DNA of 64,000 nucleotides from Kibdelosporangium persicum (GCF_013280595.1 NZ_JAAATY010000002.1:124001-188000); one strand, 5' to 3'. Counted from the first letter of the stretch, positions 9,885 to 18,828 are shown. Numbers and translations are program-made. Notes: generated by a model not told the origin, from the sequence alone.

Positions 9885-10427
9885 TTGTCTCGGCCCGAAG
9901 GTGATCTGCGGGTACGGCGGACCCGCAGACTGCTGCGCGACGCCCTGGTCGAGCTGATCGACGAGCGCGGCTTCGAGCGGATCACGGTCGGCGAGATCAC
10001 GGCACGCGCGATGGTCAGCCGGGCCGCGTTCTACCGGAACTACAAGGACAAGTACCACCTCGCCGAGCAGGTCTTCGACGACGCGCTCGGCCCGCTGATG
10101 GACACCGCGCCGGAGACCCGCGACGACCGCTGGGTGGCGTTCTTCGACCACATCGCCACCTACGAACGGCTCTACAAGGCATTGCTGAGCCGCAAGGCAG
10201 GGTCGTGGTTCGCCGACAAGATGCGCGCGAAACTGGCGTCGCTCAGCTCCGGGCACCTGACTGGGAATGATGGGAATTCTTTGACCCCGACCATCCTCGG
10301 CGCGATCGCGGTGCAGTCGATCACGTGGTGGCTGACCCATGATCGGCCCTGCTCAGCGGCGGAGATCGCGGACCACACGGCGCGGCTGATGCGGGCGGTG
10401 ATCGAGTCCGAGTTAGAGCACCGGTAG
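9885..10427 (+). CDS. TetR/AcrR-family transcriptional regulator
   Basis: A 180-residue repressor-type protein. The HTH is at about residues 10-55 (RRTRRLLRDALVELIDERGF, ITVGEITARAMVSRAAFYRN); the rest is a helical ligand-binding domain. A TTG start at 9885 is chosen: AAGGAG lies exactly 6 nt upstream and the HTH then sits at the usual place. An in-frame ATG at 9804 would add 27 residues, lacks an RBS, and begins beside the operator palindrome. Expected to repress itself and the divergent quinone reductase. Confidence 0.9.
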   Translation: MSRPEGDLRVRRTRRLLRDALVELIDERGFERITVGEITARAMVSRAAFYRNYKDKYHLAEQVFDDALGPLMDTAPETRDDRWVAFFDHIATYERLYKALLSRKAGSWFADKMRAKLASLSSGHLTGNDGNSLTPTILGAIAVQSITWWLTHDRPCSAAEIADHTARLMRAVIESELEHR

Positions 10428-10503
10428 TCCGGGCGTCACCCGGAGGTATTGCCCGCGCCATCTCCGTCAGTCACCTTCGAGTGACCAATGCCACGGAGGT
10501 GAC

Positions 10504-11130
10504 ATGATCGCCAAAAATGCCTTACGGACCCTGCTGCTCGTCGTCGCTCTGCTGCTCGGAATGGTTGTGGTGGCGTCGGCGACCCCGCCAGGCATTCCCA
10601 GCGCGACCACCGCGCGCAGTCAGCTCAACGCGCTGACCGTCGCGCCCGACGGGACCATGACCGGCTACAGCCGTGACCTGTTCCCGCACTGGACGACCGT
10701 TTCCGGCAGCTGCAACACCAGAGAGCAAGTGCTGAAGCGGGACGGCACCAACGTCGTCGTCGACTCGTCCTGCGCCGCCACCTCGGGTGGTTGGTACAGC
10801 CCGTACGACGGCGCCACCTGGTCGGCCGCGTCCGACGTGGACATCGACCACATCATCCCGCTCGCCAACGCGTGGCGGACCGGCGCGCGGTCGTGGACGA
10901 CGTCGAAACGACAGCAGTTCGCCAACGACCTGTCCGGCCCGCAGCTGATCGCGGTGACCGACGACGTCAACCAGGCCAAGGGCGACAAGTCACCCGACGC
11001 GTGGAAGCCGCCGCTCACGTCCTACTGGTGCACCTACGCCCGGATGTGGATCGGCTCGAAGTACAAGTGGACGCTGACGGTGAACTCCGCGGAGAAGTCA
11101 GCGCTCAACTCGATGCTCGACCGCTGCTAG
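10504..11130 (+). CDS. Secreted HNH-family nuclease (DUF1524/GmrSD C-terminal type)
   Basis: An exported endonuclease-like protein of 208 residues. MIAKNALRTLLLVVALLLGM begins a clear Sec signal peptide ending near ASA-TPP. The catalytic region near residues 115-165 has DVDIDHIIPLANAWRTGARS and FANDLSGPQLIAVTDDVNQA, followed by KGDKSPDAWKPP: the DHxxPL...N...K pattern of HNH/DUF1524 nucleases. Four cysteines could form disulfides outside the cell. GGAGGT lies 3 nt before the ATG. Its TAG shares the palindrome CTAG with the stop of the convergent DUF3151 gene. Likely role: extracellular DNA degradation or nutrient scavenging. Confidence 0.85.
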   Translation: MIAKNALRTLLLVVALLLGMVVVASATPPGIPSATTARSQLNALTVAPDGTMTGYSRDLFPHWTTVSGSCNTREQVLKRDGTNVVVDSSCAATSGGWYSPYDGATWSAASDVDIDHIIPLANAWRTGARSWTTSKRQQFANDLSGPQLIAVTDDVNQAKGDKSPDAWKPPLTSYWCTYARMWIGSKYKWTLTVNSAEKSALNSMLDRC

Positions 11131-11525
11131 ATCTGGGGCGCGGCCGGGTCGGAGTCCTCGAGGAACTTCCTGACCCGGTCGTACTCCTCGGTCTCGCCGA
11201 TGGCGTCGGCGGCCTTGCCCAGTGCCGCCAGTGCCCGCAGGAATCCCTGGTTGGGGCGGTGGCTCCACGGGATCGGGCCGAAGCCCTTCCAGCCGTTGCG
11301 GCGCAACTGGTCCAGGCCGCGGTGGTAGCCGGTGCGGGCGTAGGCGTACGCCGCCACGTTCTCGCCCCTGCCGAGGGCTTGCTCCGCGAGCACGGCCCAG
11401 GCCTCGCTGAAGTCCGGCCAGGCCGCGGCGACCTCAGCCGCGTCCTTGCCGGCCTCGATGGCGGCCTGCTGCTCAGCGCGCTCGGGCAGGAACGTCGGTT
11501 CGGGGCCAAGCAGGTTGTTCTGCAT
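11127..11525 (-). CDS. DUF3151 family protein
   Basis: A 132-residue soluble protein, MQNNLLGPEPTFLPERAEQQ, with TPR-like helical content (FSEAWAVLAEQALGRGENVAAYAYARTGYHRG would be two helices) and the conserved WKGFGPIPWSHRPNQGFLRA block typical of DUF3151. The ATG at 11525 follows GGATGGGG; an ATG four codons upstream is possible. The family is conserved next to fba in Actinobacteria (Rv0360c-Rv0363c in M. tuberculosis), as here; its function is unknown. Confidence 0.88.
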   Translation of the reverse strand: MQNNLLGPEPTFLPERAEQQAAIEAGKDAAEVAAAWPDFSEAWAVLAEQALGRGENVAAYAYARTGYHRGLDQLRRNGWKGFGPIPWSHRPNQGFLRALAALGKAADAIGETEEYDRVRKFLEDSDPAAPQI

Positions 11526-11537
11526 GACCCCATCCAA

Positions 11538-11621
11538 TCAGCTCAGCAGCCCGGCGAGCGCCCCCAGGGTGGCGATCGCGAGACAGGCGAGAACGACAGC
11601 GGCGACAACGCGTTTCGGCAT
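11538..11621 (-). CDS. putative 27-residue membrane peptide
   Basis: ATG at 11621, stop at 11538: MPKRVVAAVVLACLAIATLG then ALAGLLS. A positively charged start followed by one uninterrupted hydrophobic helix is what a single-span small membrane protein looks like. A GGGG stretch precedes the ATG. It lies between fbaA and the DUF3151 gene in the same direction, 12 nt from the latter's start. Chance cannot be excluded for so short a frame; conservation in relatives would decide. Confidence 0.4.
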   Translation of the reverse strand: MPKRVVAAVVLACLAIATLGALAGLLS

Positions 11622-11700
11622 CACGCCCCAGCACCCTGGTGGCCCGGCCGCCGCACCGGCAAGGAAGTTCACCCGATCGAGCGGGATGCGGCATGAACGG

Positions 11701-11731
11701 CGAAGCCCGCGCCGGGACGGCGCGGGCTTCG
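11701..11731. terminator. fbaA terminator, 13-bp stem
   Basis: CGAAGCCCGCGCC and GGCGCGGGCTTCG form a perfect 13-bp stem with a GGGAC loop, 19 nt beyond the fbaA stop. Confidence 0.75.
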
Positions 11732-11750
11732 TCAGGTCGGGCTGCCGCCG

Positions 11751-12785
<1,035 letters not shown>

Positions 12786-12850
12786 CGGTCTCGTCCTCCT
12801 CGGGGCTAGATGCCTGTGCAGCCGAATCCTACGAGGAGCAAACTGGCTGT

Positions 12851-13135
12851 ATGGCGATAGCACGGTGGAACGGAACCGTCATAGCGGAGAGTGACAACAC
12901 TGTGGTCGTGGAGGGCAACCACTACTTCCCGATCGATTCAGTGAACAAGCAGTACCTTCAGCCCTCCGAGACCACGTCGGTCTGCCCGTGGAAGGGCACG
13001 GCCAGCTACTACACGTTGCGGGTCGACGGCGCGGAGAACCCGGACGCGGCGTGGTACTACCCGGCACCGAAGGAGGCCGCGGCGCAGATCAAGGACCACG
13101 TGGCGTTCTGGAAGGGCGTCGACGTCACCGACTAG
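12851..13135 (+). CDS. DUF427 domain protein
   Basis: A complete 94-residue single-domain protein: MAIARWNGTVIAESDNTVVV, HYFPIDSVNKQYLQPSETTS, CPWKGTASYYTLRVDG and WYYPAPKEAAAQIKDHVAFW are the standard DUF427 blocks in order. The family folds as a small beta barrel of unknown enzymatic role and is common in Actinobacteria. It is divergent from fbaA with 65 bp between starts; GAGGAG lies about 12 nt upstream of the ATG. No specific function is proposed. Confidence 0.9.
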   Translation: MAIARWNGTVIAESDNTVVVEGNHYFPIDSVNKQYLQPSETTSVCPWKGTASYYTLRVDGAENPDAAWYYPAPKEAAAQIKDHVAFWKGVDVTD

Positions 13136-13209
13136 AGCGGCTCAAGTCGGACTGCCCCACTGCCGAGCGGGCCACTGGGCGTGGATGCTCGCTCGATCGG
13201 CTGACCACG

Positions 13210-13245
13210 CCCGGGCGGTGTTGCACTCGGTCGACACCGCCCGGG
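13210..13245. terminator. bidirectional terminator, 12-bp stem
   Basis: CCCGGGCGGTGT and ACACCGCCCGGG pair perfectly across a 12-nt loop in the space between the convergent DUF427 and LLM-oxidoreductase genes. The remaining 130 bp of that space shows nothing else. Confidence 0.7.
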
Positions 13246-13299
13246 GCACGATCACCGACCACCACCGCGGTCCGCCTGGATCGGCTCAAGGCGCACAGG

Positions 13300-14127
13300 T
13301 CACGTCAGAGCGTTGCCCAACGCACGGAACGCGTCCACGTCAAGGGCACCGTCGGCGGTGAGGACCTGGAGGTTCACGTGGTCCGCGCCGGCCTCGTGGT
13401 GCTGCGCGACCGTCGCGACGATGTTGTCCACGCCCTGCGGGATCAACGCGCCGATCAGCCGGTCGCTGCCGCCGTCGGCGAAGTCCTCCTCGGTGAACCC
13501 GAGGCGCAGCAAGTTGTTGGTGTAGTTCGAGAGCTGCAGGTACATACCGGTGTACTTGCGGATGATCTGGTCGGCGACCGCGCGGTCGGACTCGAGCACG
13601 ACGGCGACCTCCGGCGCGAGCAGCGGCCCGTCTCCCAGGGTCTGCCGTGCCTGCCGGGTGTGCTCGACCGGAACGAAGTAGGGGTGCGCGACCGCGGTGC
13701 GCTCGGCCGCGAGCGTCAGCGCCTTGGGCCCCAACGCCGCCAGGGCACGGCCGGACACGGGCACGCCCGCGGCGTCCAGCTCGTCCAAATAGGACACCAG
13801 TTTCGTGTACGGCTTCTCGTACTCGGTGTTGAGCAGCTTGTGCCCGGCGCCGACCCCGAGCAGGAACCGGCCCGGGTGCCTGGCCTCGATCCGGTGGTAG
13901 GACTCCGCCACCTCGGCGGCCTCGGTCACCCAGACGTTCACGATCCCGGTCGCGATCTTCAGCGTGCTCGTCGCGTCCAGCAGGTCCTCGGCGATCCGCA
14001 GGTCACCAGTGGGTGAGCCGCCCAGCCAGAGCGTGCCGAACCCGAGCTCCTCGAGTTCGCGGGCCACCTCGGGGCGATCCGCCCAGAGCTGGACCATGCT
14101 CCAGATCCCGACCTTGCCAAGCTGCAT
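13300..14127 (-). CDS. LLM-class F420-dependent oxidoreductase (TIGR03620-like)
   Basis: A 275-residue TIM-barrel flavin/F420-type oxidoreductase of the luciferase-like superfamily. MQLGKVGIWSMVQLWADRPE, FGTLWLGGSPTGDLRIAEDL, IATGIVNVWVTEAAEVAESY and HPGRFLLGVGAGH are the usual strand/loop blocks in order. Actinobacterial members mostly use F420; the substrate is unknown. ATG at 14127 follows AAAGGCGAG. It is divergent from an aldo/keto reductase with 58 bp between starts, suggesting a shared redox or detoxification function. Confidence 0.9.
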   Translation of the reverse strand: MQLGKVGIWSMVQLWADRPEVARELEELGFGTLWLGGSPTGDLRIAEDLLDATSTLKIATGIVNVWVTEAAEVAESYHRIEARHPGRFLLGVGAGHKLLNTEYEKPYTKLVSYLDELDAAGVPVSGRALAALGPKALTLAAERTAVAHPYFVPVEHTRQARQTLGDGPLLAPEVAVVLESDRAVADQIIRKYTGMYLQLSNYTNNLLRLGFTEEDFADGGSDRLIGALIPQGVDNIVATVAQHHEAGADHVNLQVLTADGALDVDAFRALGNALT

Positions 14128-14173
14128 GTTCTCGCCTTTCGACGTAACGACTGCGGTCACCATCACACAGGGA

Positions 14174-14179
14174 TACGTT
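14174..14179 (+). promoter_or_regulatory. putative leaderless -10 (TACGTT) of the aldo/keto reductase gene
   Basis: TACGTT followed by 6 nt and the ATG at 14186; no Shine-Dalgarno is present. Confidence 0.4.
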
Positions 14180-14185
14180 CGACGC

Positions 14186-15127
14186 ATGACGAACATTCCC
14201 GGAACCGATCTGGACGTCTACCCGCTCAACCTGGGCACCAACATCTTCGGGTACACGGCGGACAAGTCGGCCTCGTTCGAGATCATGGACCGCTACGCCG
14301 AAGCGGGCGGCAACTTCCTGGACACGGCCGACTCCTACTCGGCGTGGGCGCCGGGGAACGTGGGTGGCGAGTCGGAGACGATCATCGGCCAGTGGCTGAC
14401 CGAACGCGGCAACCGCGACGACATCGTGGTGGCCACCAAGGTCGGCGCGCACCCGGAGTTCCGGAGCCTGGCGGGCAGGACGATCAAGGCGGCGGCCGAG
14501 GAGTCGCTCAAGCGCCTGCGGACCGACCACATCGACCTGTACTGGGCGCACTTCGACCACGAGCCGGCCGTTCCGGTCGAGGAGACGCTCGGCGCGTTCA
14601 CCGACCTGGTCGAACAGGGCAAGGTCCGGTACATCGGCGCGTCGAACCTGACCGCCGAACGGATCACGCAGTCGCTCGCCGCGGCCGACCGGGACGGACT
14701 CGCCCGGTACGTGGCCTTGCAGCCGCACTACAACCTGATGGAACGCCAGGGTTACGAGTCCACGTACGCACCGATCGCGGCCAAGGAGAACCTCGCCGTG
14801 TTCCCGTACTACGGCCTGGCCAAGGGATTCCTGACCGGCAAGTACCGCGGCCGGGAAGGCGATGGCGGCGGCAGTGTCCGCACCAAGGGTGCGTCGGTGT
14901 ACTACGACGAGCGTGGGAAGCGGGTGCTCGCCGTGCTGGACGAGATCGCGGCGACGCACAACGTGCCCGTGGGAAGTGTCGCCCTGGCGTGGTTGCGGTA
15001 TCAGCCGAACATCGTCGCGCCGATCGCGAGTGCCCGTACGCCCGAGCAGGTGCCCACGTTGATCCAGTCCGTGACGCTCGAACTCGGCCCGGACGAGCTG
15101 GCGAAACTGGACGAAGCCTCTTCCTGA
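14186..15127 (+). CDS. Aldo/keto reductase
   Basis: An NAD(P)H-dependent carbonyl reductase of 313 residues with the (beta/alpha)8 AKR layout. The catalytic tetrad can be read: Asp in NFLDTADSYSAWAPGN and Tyr a few residues on, Lys in VVATKVG, His in LYWAHFDHE. IGASNLTAERI and a C-terminal NIVAPIASARTPEQV cofactor-binding stretch follow. The ATG at 14186 lacks an RBS but has a leaderless-type -10. It resembles the YajO/general-stress Aldo_ket_red group; substrate unknown. Confidence 0.93.
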   Translation: MTNIPGTDLDVYPLNLGTNIFGYTADKSASFEIMDRYAEAGGNFLDTADSYSAWAPGNVGGESETIIGQWLTERGNRDDIVVATKVGAHPEFRSLAGRTIKAAAEESLKRLRTDHIDLYWAHFDHEPAVPVEETLGAFTDLVEQGKVRYIGASNLTAERITQSLAAADRDGLARYVALQPHYNLMERQGYESTYAPIAAKENLAVFPYYGLAKGFLTGKYRGREGDGGGSVRTKGASVYYDERGKRVLAVLDEIAATHNVPVGSVALAWLRYQPNIVAPIASARTPEQVPTLIQSVTLELGPDELAKLDEASS

Positions 15128-15131
15128 CTCA

Positions 15132-15159
15132 CAGTAGCTTACTGACAGTAGGTTACTGT
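15132..15159. promoter_or_regulatory. two tandem palindromes upstream of the SDR gene (operator candidate)
   Basis: CAGTA-GCT-TACTG (15132-15144) is directly followed by ACAGTA-GGT-TACTGT (15145-15159). Both are perfect inverted repeats with a 3-nt centre, spaced 14 bp centre to centre. The last half-site contains TACTGT, a possible -10, so a bound regulator would block the promoter of the SDR gene starting at 15196. Confidence 0.6.
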
Positions 15160-15195
15160 ACGGTCGAGTCAGCGGACCGAGGTGAGGAGGCCCCA

Positions 15196-16101
15196 GTGAG
15201 CACTGTTCGAGGCAAGGTCGTCCTGATCACTGGGGCCGCCCGCGGGATCGGCGCGGGCGTGGCCAAGCACCTGGCGCGGCAGGGCGCCAAGGTCGCTCTG
15301 GTCGGCCTGGAGCCCGAGGAGCTCAAGCGGGTCGCCGCCGACTGCGGGCCGGACGCGGCGTTCTGGGAAGCCGACGTGACCAGTTGGGACGCCCTGGAGA
15401 AGGCGGTCGGCGGCGTGGTCGGGCACTTCGGCGGGATCGACGTGCTGGTGGCCAACGCGGGGATCGCGGCGACCGGCTTCGCCCGGTCGATCGACCGGGC
15501 CGCGTTCGAGCGCGTGATCGAGGTCGACCTGCTCGGCGTCTGGCGCACGACCCGGGTCTGCCTGCCGCATCTGATCGACCGGCGCGGATACGCGTTGCTG
15601 GTGTCCTCGGCCGCGGCGATCATGCACATCCCCGGCAACGCCGCCTACAGCGCCGCCAAGGCGGGCGTGGAGGCGTTCGGCAACAGCCTGCGCGCGGAGG
15701 TCCGGCACCTGGGCGTGGCCGTGGGCGTGGCCCATCCGACGTGGATCGCCACCGACATGGTCAACAGTGCCGACAAGCATCCGGTCTTCGGCGCGCTGCG
15801 GGCCGCCGCGCCAGGCCTGGCCGGCAAGACGTACCCGCTGTCGCTGGCGGTCGACCTGATCAGTGAAGGCATCACCAAACGGTCGCGGGCGATCCACGTT
15901 CCCGGCTGGATCGGCGCGCTCAAGCTGGTCCGGGCGATCCTGCCGCGCCTGGTCGAGCTGTCCACCCGGCGGATCATGCCCGCCGCGGACAAGGCCGCGA
16001 TCGAGGACATCGCCGAGCGCGGCAGCAAGGAGGCCAGCATCGTCGGCCCCGGCGCACGCGCGGATCTGGACGCTGTCCACAGGACGACCGAACAGGGTTA
16101 G
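15196..16101 (+). CDS. SDR-family short-chain dehydrogenase
   Basis: A 301-residue NAD(P)-dependent dehydrogenase. The cofactor motif TGAARGIGAG is at about residue 13, NAG near 85, the catalytic Ser in LLVSSAAA and YSAAKAG near 150. A C-terminal extension of about 50 residues (GWIGALKLVRAILPRLVEL) is hydrophobic and amphipathic, as in lipid-associated mycobacterial SDRs. The GTG at 15196 has AGGAGG 5 nt upstream. Two tandem palindromes in the promoter suggest control by a TetR-type regulator not encoded next door. Confidence 0.92.
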   Translation: MSTVRGKVVLITGAARGIGAGVAKHLARQGAKVALVGLEPEELKRVAADCGPDAAFWEADVTSWDALEKAVGGVVGHFGGIDVLVANAGIAATGFARSIDRAAFERVIEVDLLGVWRTTRVCLPHLIDRRGYALLVSSAAAIMHIPGNAAYSAAKAGVEAFGNSLRAEVRHLGVAVGVAHPTWIATDMVNSADKHPVFGALRAAAPGLAGKTYPLSLAVDLISEGITKRSRAIHVPGWIGALKLVRAILPRLVELSTRRIMPAADKAAIEDIAERGSKEASIVGPGARADLDAVHRTTEQG

Positions 16102-16109
16102 ATCAAGGG

Positions 16110-16592
16110 ATGTCACGTCGCGCGGAGATCAAGATGACGCCCGGCGAGGTACGGGCGTACCTCGAGTCGGGCAGGGTGGCCAACGTCGCCACGATCGGCC
16201 CGAAAGGCCGGCCCCACCTGATCCCGGTCTTCTACATCCTTGAGGGCGACGGCATCGCCACCTGGACGTACGGCACCTCGCAGAAGGTGGCGAATCTACG
16301 CCGCCTGCCCGAGGCGACGGTGCTCGTGGAGAGCGGCGTGTCCTACGAGGAGTTGCAGGGCGTCTCGATGGAGTGCGACGTCGAGATCGTCGAGGACACC
16401 GAGCAGATCGTGCGGATCGGCACCGATCTGCTCGGCAGGATGTCCCTGGACACGACGGCACAGGGCAATGACGAGGTCGTGACGGCCGCCGCGCAGTTCA
16501 TCCGCGTCCAGGCGCAGAAGCGCGTCGGACTGGTGTTCCGGCCGACCAAGGTGGTCAGCTGGGATCACCGCAAGCTCGGCGGGACCTACTGA
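16110..16592 (+). CDS. Pyridoxamine-phosphate-oxidase-like (PPOX/F420-type) protein
   Basis: A 160-residue split-barrel protein: KMTPGEVRAYLESGRVANVA, GPKGRPHLIPVFYILEGD, GTSQKVANLRRLPEATVLVE and the terminal QKRVGLVFRPTKVVSWDHRK are the usual PPOX-class F420 family blocks. Such proteins bind FMN or F420 and reduce or bind small substrates; the reaction is unknown here. It starts 8 bp after the SDR stop, so it is probably in the same operon. Its stop overlaps the convergent YciI gene by 7 nt. Confidence 0.88.
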   Translation: MSRRAEIKMTPGEVRAYLESGRVANVATIGPKGRPHLIPVFYILEGDGIATWTYGTSQKVANLRRLPEATVLVESGVSYEELQGVSMECDVEIVEDTEQIVRIGTDLLGRMSLDTTAQGNDEVVTAAAQFIRVQAQKRVGLVFRPTKVVSWDHRKLGGTY

Positions 16593-16870
16593 CCGGCCCA
16601 CTTGCCCATGCGGATGTCCCACTCCCGCACGTCCCGCTTGGCCGCGACGCCTTCGGTCGTGTACGGGTCCTCGGCGATGATCGCGTCCAACTGGTCGCGG
16701 TCCTCGACCTGGTAGACCACGAACCCGCCCAGGTCGTCGGCCCACGGGCCGGCCGCGACCACGATCCCCTGCTCGGCGAGTCCTCGCAGGTAGTCGCGGT
16801 GTGCCGGGCGCACGGCGGCGAGCTTGTCCCGGTCGGTGGTGTACGTGACGTCAGCGGTGTACCAGGCCAT
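16586..16870 (-). CDS. YciI-family protein
   Basis: A 94-residue ferredoxin-like YCII-domain protein. RPAHRDYLRGLAEQGIVVAA supplies the conserved His, GPWADDLGGFVVYQVEDRDQ and IIAEDPYTTEGVAAKRDVRE supply the conserved Asp-Pro-Tyr loop; the terminal VREWDIRMGKW strand is typical. Function of YciI proteins is poorly known (some act in chlorinated-aromatic pathways). Single gene, divergent from the sigma-factor gene. Confidence 0.9.
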   Translation of the reverse strand: MAWYTADVTYTTDRDKLAAVRPAHRDYLRGLAEQGIVVAAGPWADDLGGFVVYQVEDRDQLDAIIAEDPYTTEGVAAKRDVREWDIRMGKWAGQ

Positions 16871-16940
16871 GCCGCTCAGGCTAGTCGGCCGCCCCGATGG
16901 TCATCTTGGTCGGACGCTGTGGGTTGGGCCAGCCGACCGA

Positions 16941-16946
16941 TACGCT
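16941..16946 (+). promoter_or_regulatory. putative leaderless -10 (TACGCT) of the sigma-factor gene
   Basis: TACGCT, then 7 nt, then GTG at 16954. The same hexamer and spacing precede dedA at 21700. Confidence 0.5.
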
Positions 16947-16953
16947 CACCCTC

Positions 16954-17604
16954 GTGACAGGTCATGGCGGCAACCACGGCGGCAACCAGCCGTCGCAGCA
17001 GTTCCAGGGCGGCACACCGATGTGGCCCGGCCCGGAGCACAACGCGGAGCGCAGCGTGGAGACCACGCTCACCCGCCTGCGCGCGCTCGACGGCGGCGGC
17101 TCGATCGCCGAGACACCGGCCCGGCTGACGTTGGAAGACCTGTACCGGATGCATCGGATGCGGCTGGTCCGGCTGGCGCTGCTGCTGGTCGACGAGCCCG
17201 CGACGGCCGAGGACGTGGTGCAGGAGGCCTTCACCGGCCTGCACCGGCATTGGGCCAATCTGCGTGACGGTGCCGCCGCGGTCGGTTACCTGCGGACGGC
17301 CGTCGTCAACGGCTCACGCAGCGTCCTGCGCCGCCGTAAGACCGCTCGGGACTACACGCCCCCGCATGCGGTGAACGCGCGTTCCGCGGAGAGCCTGGCG
17401 ATGCTGACGGCCGAGCACCAGGCTGTGGTGCAGGCGCTGTCGCAGTTGCCGCCGCGTCAGCGCGAGGTGCTGGTGCTGCGGTACTACGGCGGGCTGTCGG
17501 AGGCGGAGATCGCCGAGGCCGCGGGCATCTCGAAGGGCACCGTGAAGTCCACCGCGTCCCGCGCGCTGGACGCCCTGCAGAAGATCATGGCGGGTCCCGC
17601 CTGA
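16954..17604 (+). CDS. ECF-like RNA polymerase sigma factor (SigE family)
   Basis: A 216-residue sigma-70-family factor. After a Gly/Gln-rich N-terminus, region 2 reads LTLEDLYRMHRMRLVRLALL and DEPATAEDVVQEAFTGLHRH; region 4 reads LPPRQREVLVLRYYGGLSEA and ISKGTVKSTASRALDALQ. This matches the actinobacterial SigE-family (SigE70) group. A GTG at 16954 is preferred to one at 16897 because a TACGCT box lies 7 nt upstream, the leaderless arrangement. No adjacent anti-sigma factor is visible, so its control signal is unknown. Confidence 0.9.
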   Translation: MTGHGGNHGGNQPSQQFQGGTPMWPGPEHNAERSVETTLTRLRALDGGGSIAETPARLTLEDLYRMHRMRLVRLALLLVDEPATAEDVVQEAFTGLHRHWANLRDGAAAVGYLRTAVVNGSRSVLRRRKTARDYTPPHAVNARSAESLAMLTAEHQAVVQALSQLPPRQREVLVLRYYGGLSEAEIAEAAGISKGTVKSTASRALDALQKIMAGPA

Positions 17605-17642
17605 GGTGGTTCTCACTCATGCGGGCGAGTGACACCCGTCCG

Positions 17643-17656
17643 TTGGTATAGACCAA
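17643..17656. promoter_or_regulatory. DasR-binding (dre) site candidate upstream of nagA
   Basis: TTGGTATAGACCAA has perfect TTGGT/ACCAA arms. It matches the Streptomyces dre consensus ACTGGTCTAGACCACT at the whole core TGGT-N-TAGACCA. It lies 30 bp before the nagA ATG, the usual target of DasR. Confidence 0.7.
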
Positions 17657-17685
17657 TCGCGGGTCGATGACCCATCATCGTCACC

Positions 17686-18828
17686 ATGACCGACCTGGTG
17701 ATCTCTGGGGGCAGAGTCGTGACGCCCGACGGTGTCCTCGATCCCGGGTGGCTGGAGGTCGAGAACGGCACCATCGCCGCGCTCGGTCCGGGTTACCCCA
17801 AGCAGTCCGGCGCCCCCGTGACGGATGTGGCCGGCGCATGGGTCGTGCCCGGTTTTGTCGACATCCACTGTCACGGCGGCGGCGGTGAGGCGTTCACCGA
17901 CACCGATCCCCGTCGCGTGGGCACCGCGGTCGAGGCCCACCGCAGGCACGGCACGACGACCCTGCTGGCCTCGTTGGTCTCCCGGCCGGTTCCGGAACTG
18001 GTCAACCAGGTCGCGGCACTGTCCGAGCTGGTCAAGGACGGGATGATCGCGGGCGTCCACCTGGAGGGGCCGTTCTTGTCCGCGGCCCGCTGCGGCGCGC
18101 ACGACCCGGCGATCCTCTGCCCGCCGGAGCCGTCGTCGATCCGCAAGCTGCTCGCCGCGGGCGACGGCGCGATCAGCATGATCACCATCGCGCCGGAACT
18201 GGACGGCGCCGTCAACGCGGTCCGCACCCTCGTGGACAACGGCGTGATCGCGGCGATCGGGCACACCGACGCGACCGAGGCGACCGTGCTGCCCGCGATC
18301 GACGCGGGCGCGACCGTGGCCACGCACCTGTTCAACGGCATGCGGCCGTTGCACCACCGTGAACCCGGACCGATCGGCGCGTTGCTGGACGATCCGCGCG
18401 TCACCGTCGAGCTGATCGTCGACCTGGTGCACCTCCACCCGACAGTGGTCCGGTTGGCCGCACGGCACGCCGGTCCAGGCCGGACCGTGCTGGTGACCGA
18501 CGCGATCGCGGCCGCCGGTGTCGGCGACGGCGTGTACGACGTCGGCGGGCTGGAGGTCACGGTGACCGACGGCGTGCCCCGGATCGCCGGCGGCGGTTCA
18601 CTGGCCGGCAGCACGCTGACCATGGACGCGGCTTTCCGCAACCTGGTCCAGGGCTGCGGGCTGACGATCCGCGAGGCCGTCACGGCCTGCTCGACGAGGC
18701 CCGCGCAACTGCTCGGCCTGGCGGAGCAGACCGGCTCGTTGAGCCCTGGTCTCGCGGCGGACTTCGTGCTGCTGGACGCCGCCCTGCGGCCCACCGGGGT
18801 GATGGCCCGCGGTGAGTGGGTCAAGTAG
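17686..18828 (+). CDS. nagA: N-acetylglucosamine-6-phosphate deacetylase
   Basis: Cytosolic amidohydrolase that removes acetate from GlcNAc-6-P, feeding chitin and cell-wall sugar into glycolysis. The 380-residue product shows PGFVDIHCHGGGGEAFTD near residue 57, HLEGPFLSAARCGAHDP near 125, IGHTDATEATVLPAIDAG near 190, TVATHLFNGMRPLHHREPG near 210 with substrate and metal ligands, and LVTDAIAAAGVGDG near 270 with the catalytic Asp. The dre palindrome just upstream suggests repression by DasR released by amino-sugar phosphates. nagB/nagE partners are not in the window. Confidence 0.95.
   Translation: MTDLVISGGRVVTPDGVLDPGWLEVENGTIAALGPGYPKQSGAPVTDVAGAWVVPGFVDIHCHGGGGEAFTDTDPRRVGTAVEAHRRHGTTTLLASLVSRPVPELVNQVAALSELVKDGMIAGVHLEGPFLSAARCGAHDPAILCPPEPSSIRKLLAAGDGAISMITIAPELDGAVNAVRTLVDNGVIAAIGHTDATEATVLPAIDAGATVATHLFNGMRPLHHREPGPIGALLDDPRVTVELIVDLVHLHPTVVRLAARHAGPGRTVLVTDAIAAAGVGDGVYDVGGLEVTVTDGVPRIAGGGSLAGSTLTMDAAFRNLVQGCGLTIREAVTACSTRPAQLLGLAEQTGSLSPGLAADFVLLDAALRPTGVMARGEWVK

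Noticed and set aside
13131-13290. HAIR half-sites (GGCTCAAG) after DUF427
   Set aside because: Only single arms are found, with no partner at 7-nt spacing.
16897-16953. Upstream GTG start for the sigma factor (adds 19 residues)
   Set aside because: No RBS or promoter fits it, whereas the GTG at 16954 has the leaderless TACGCT arrangement.
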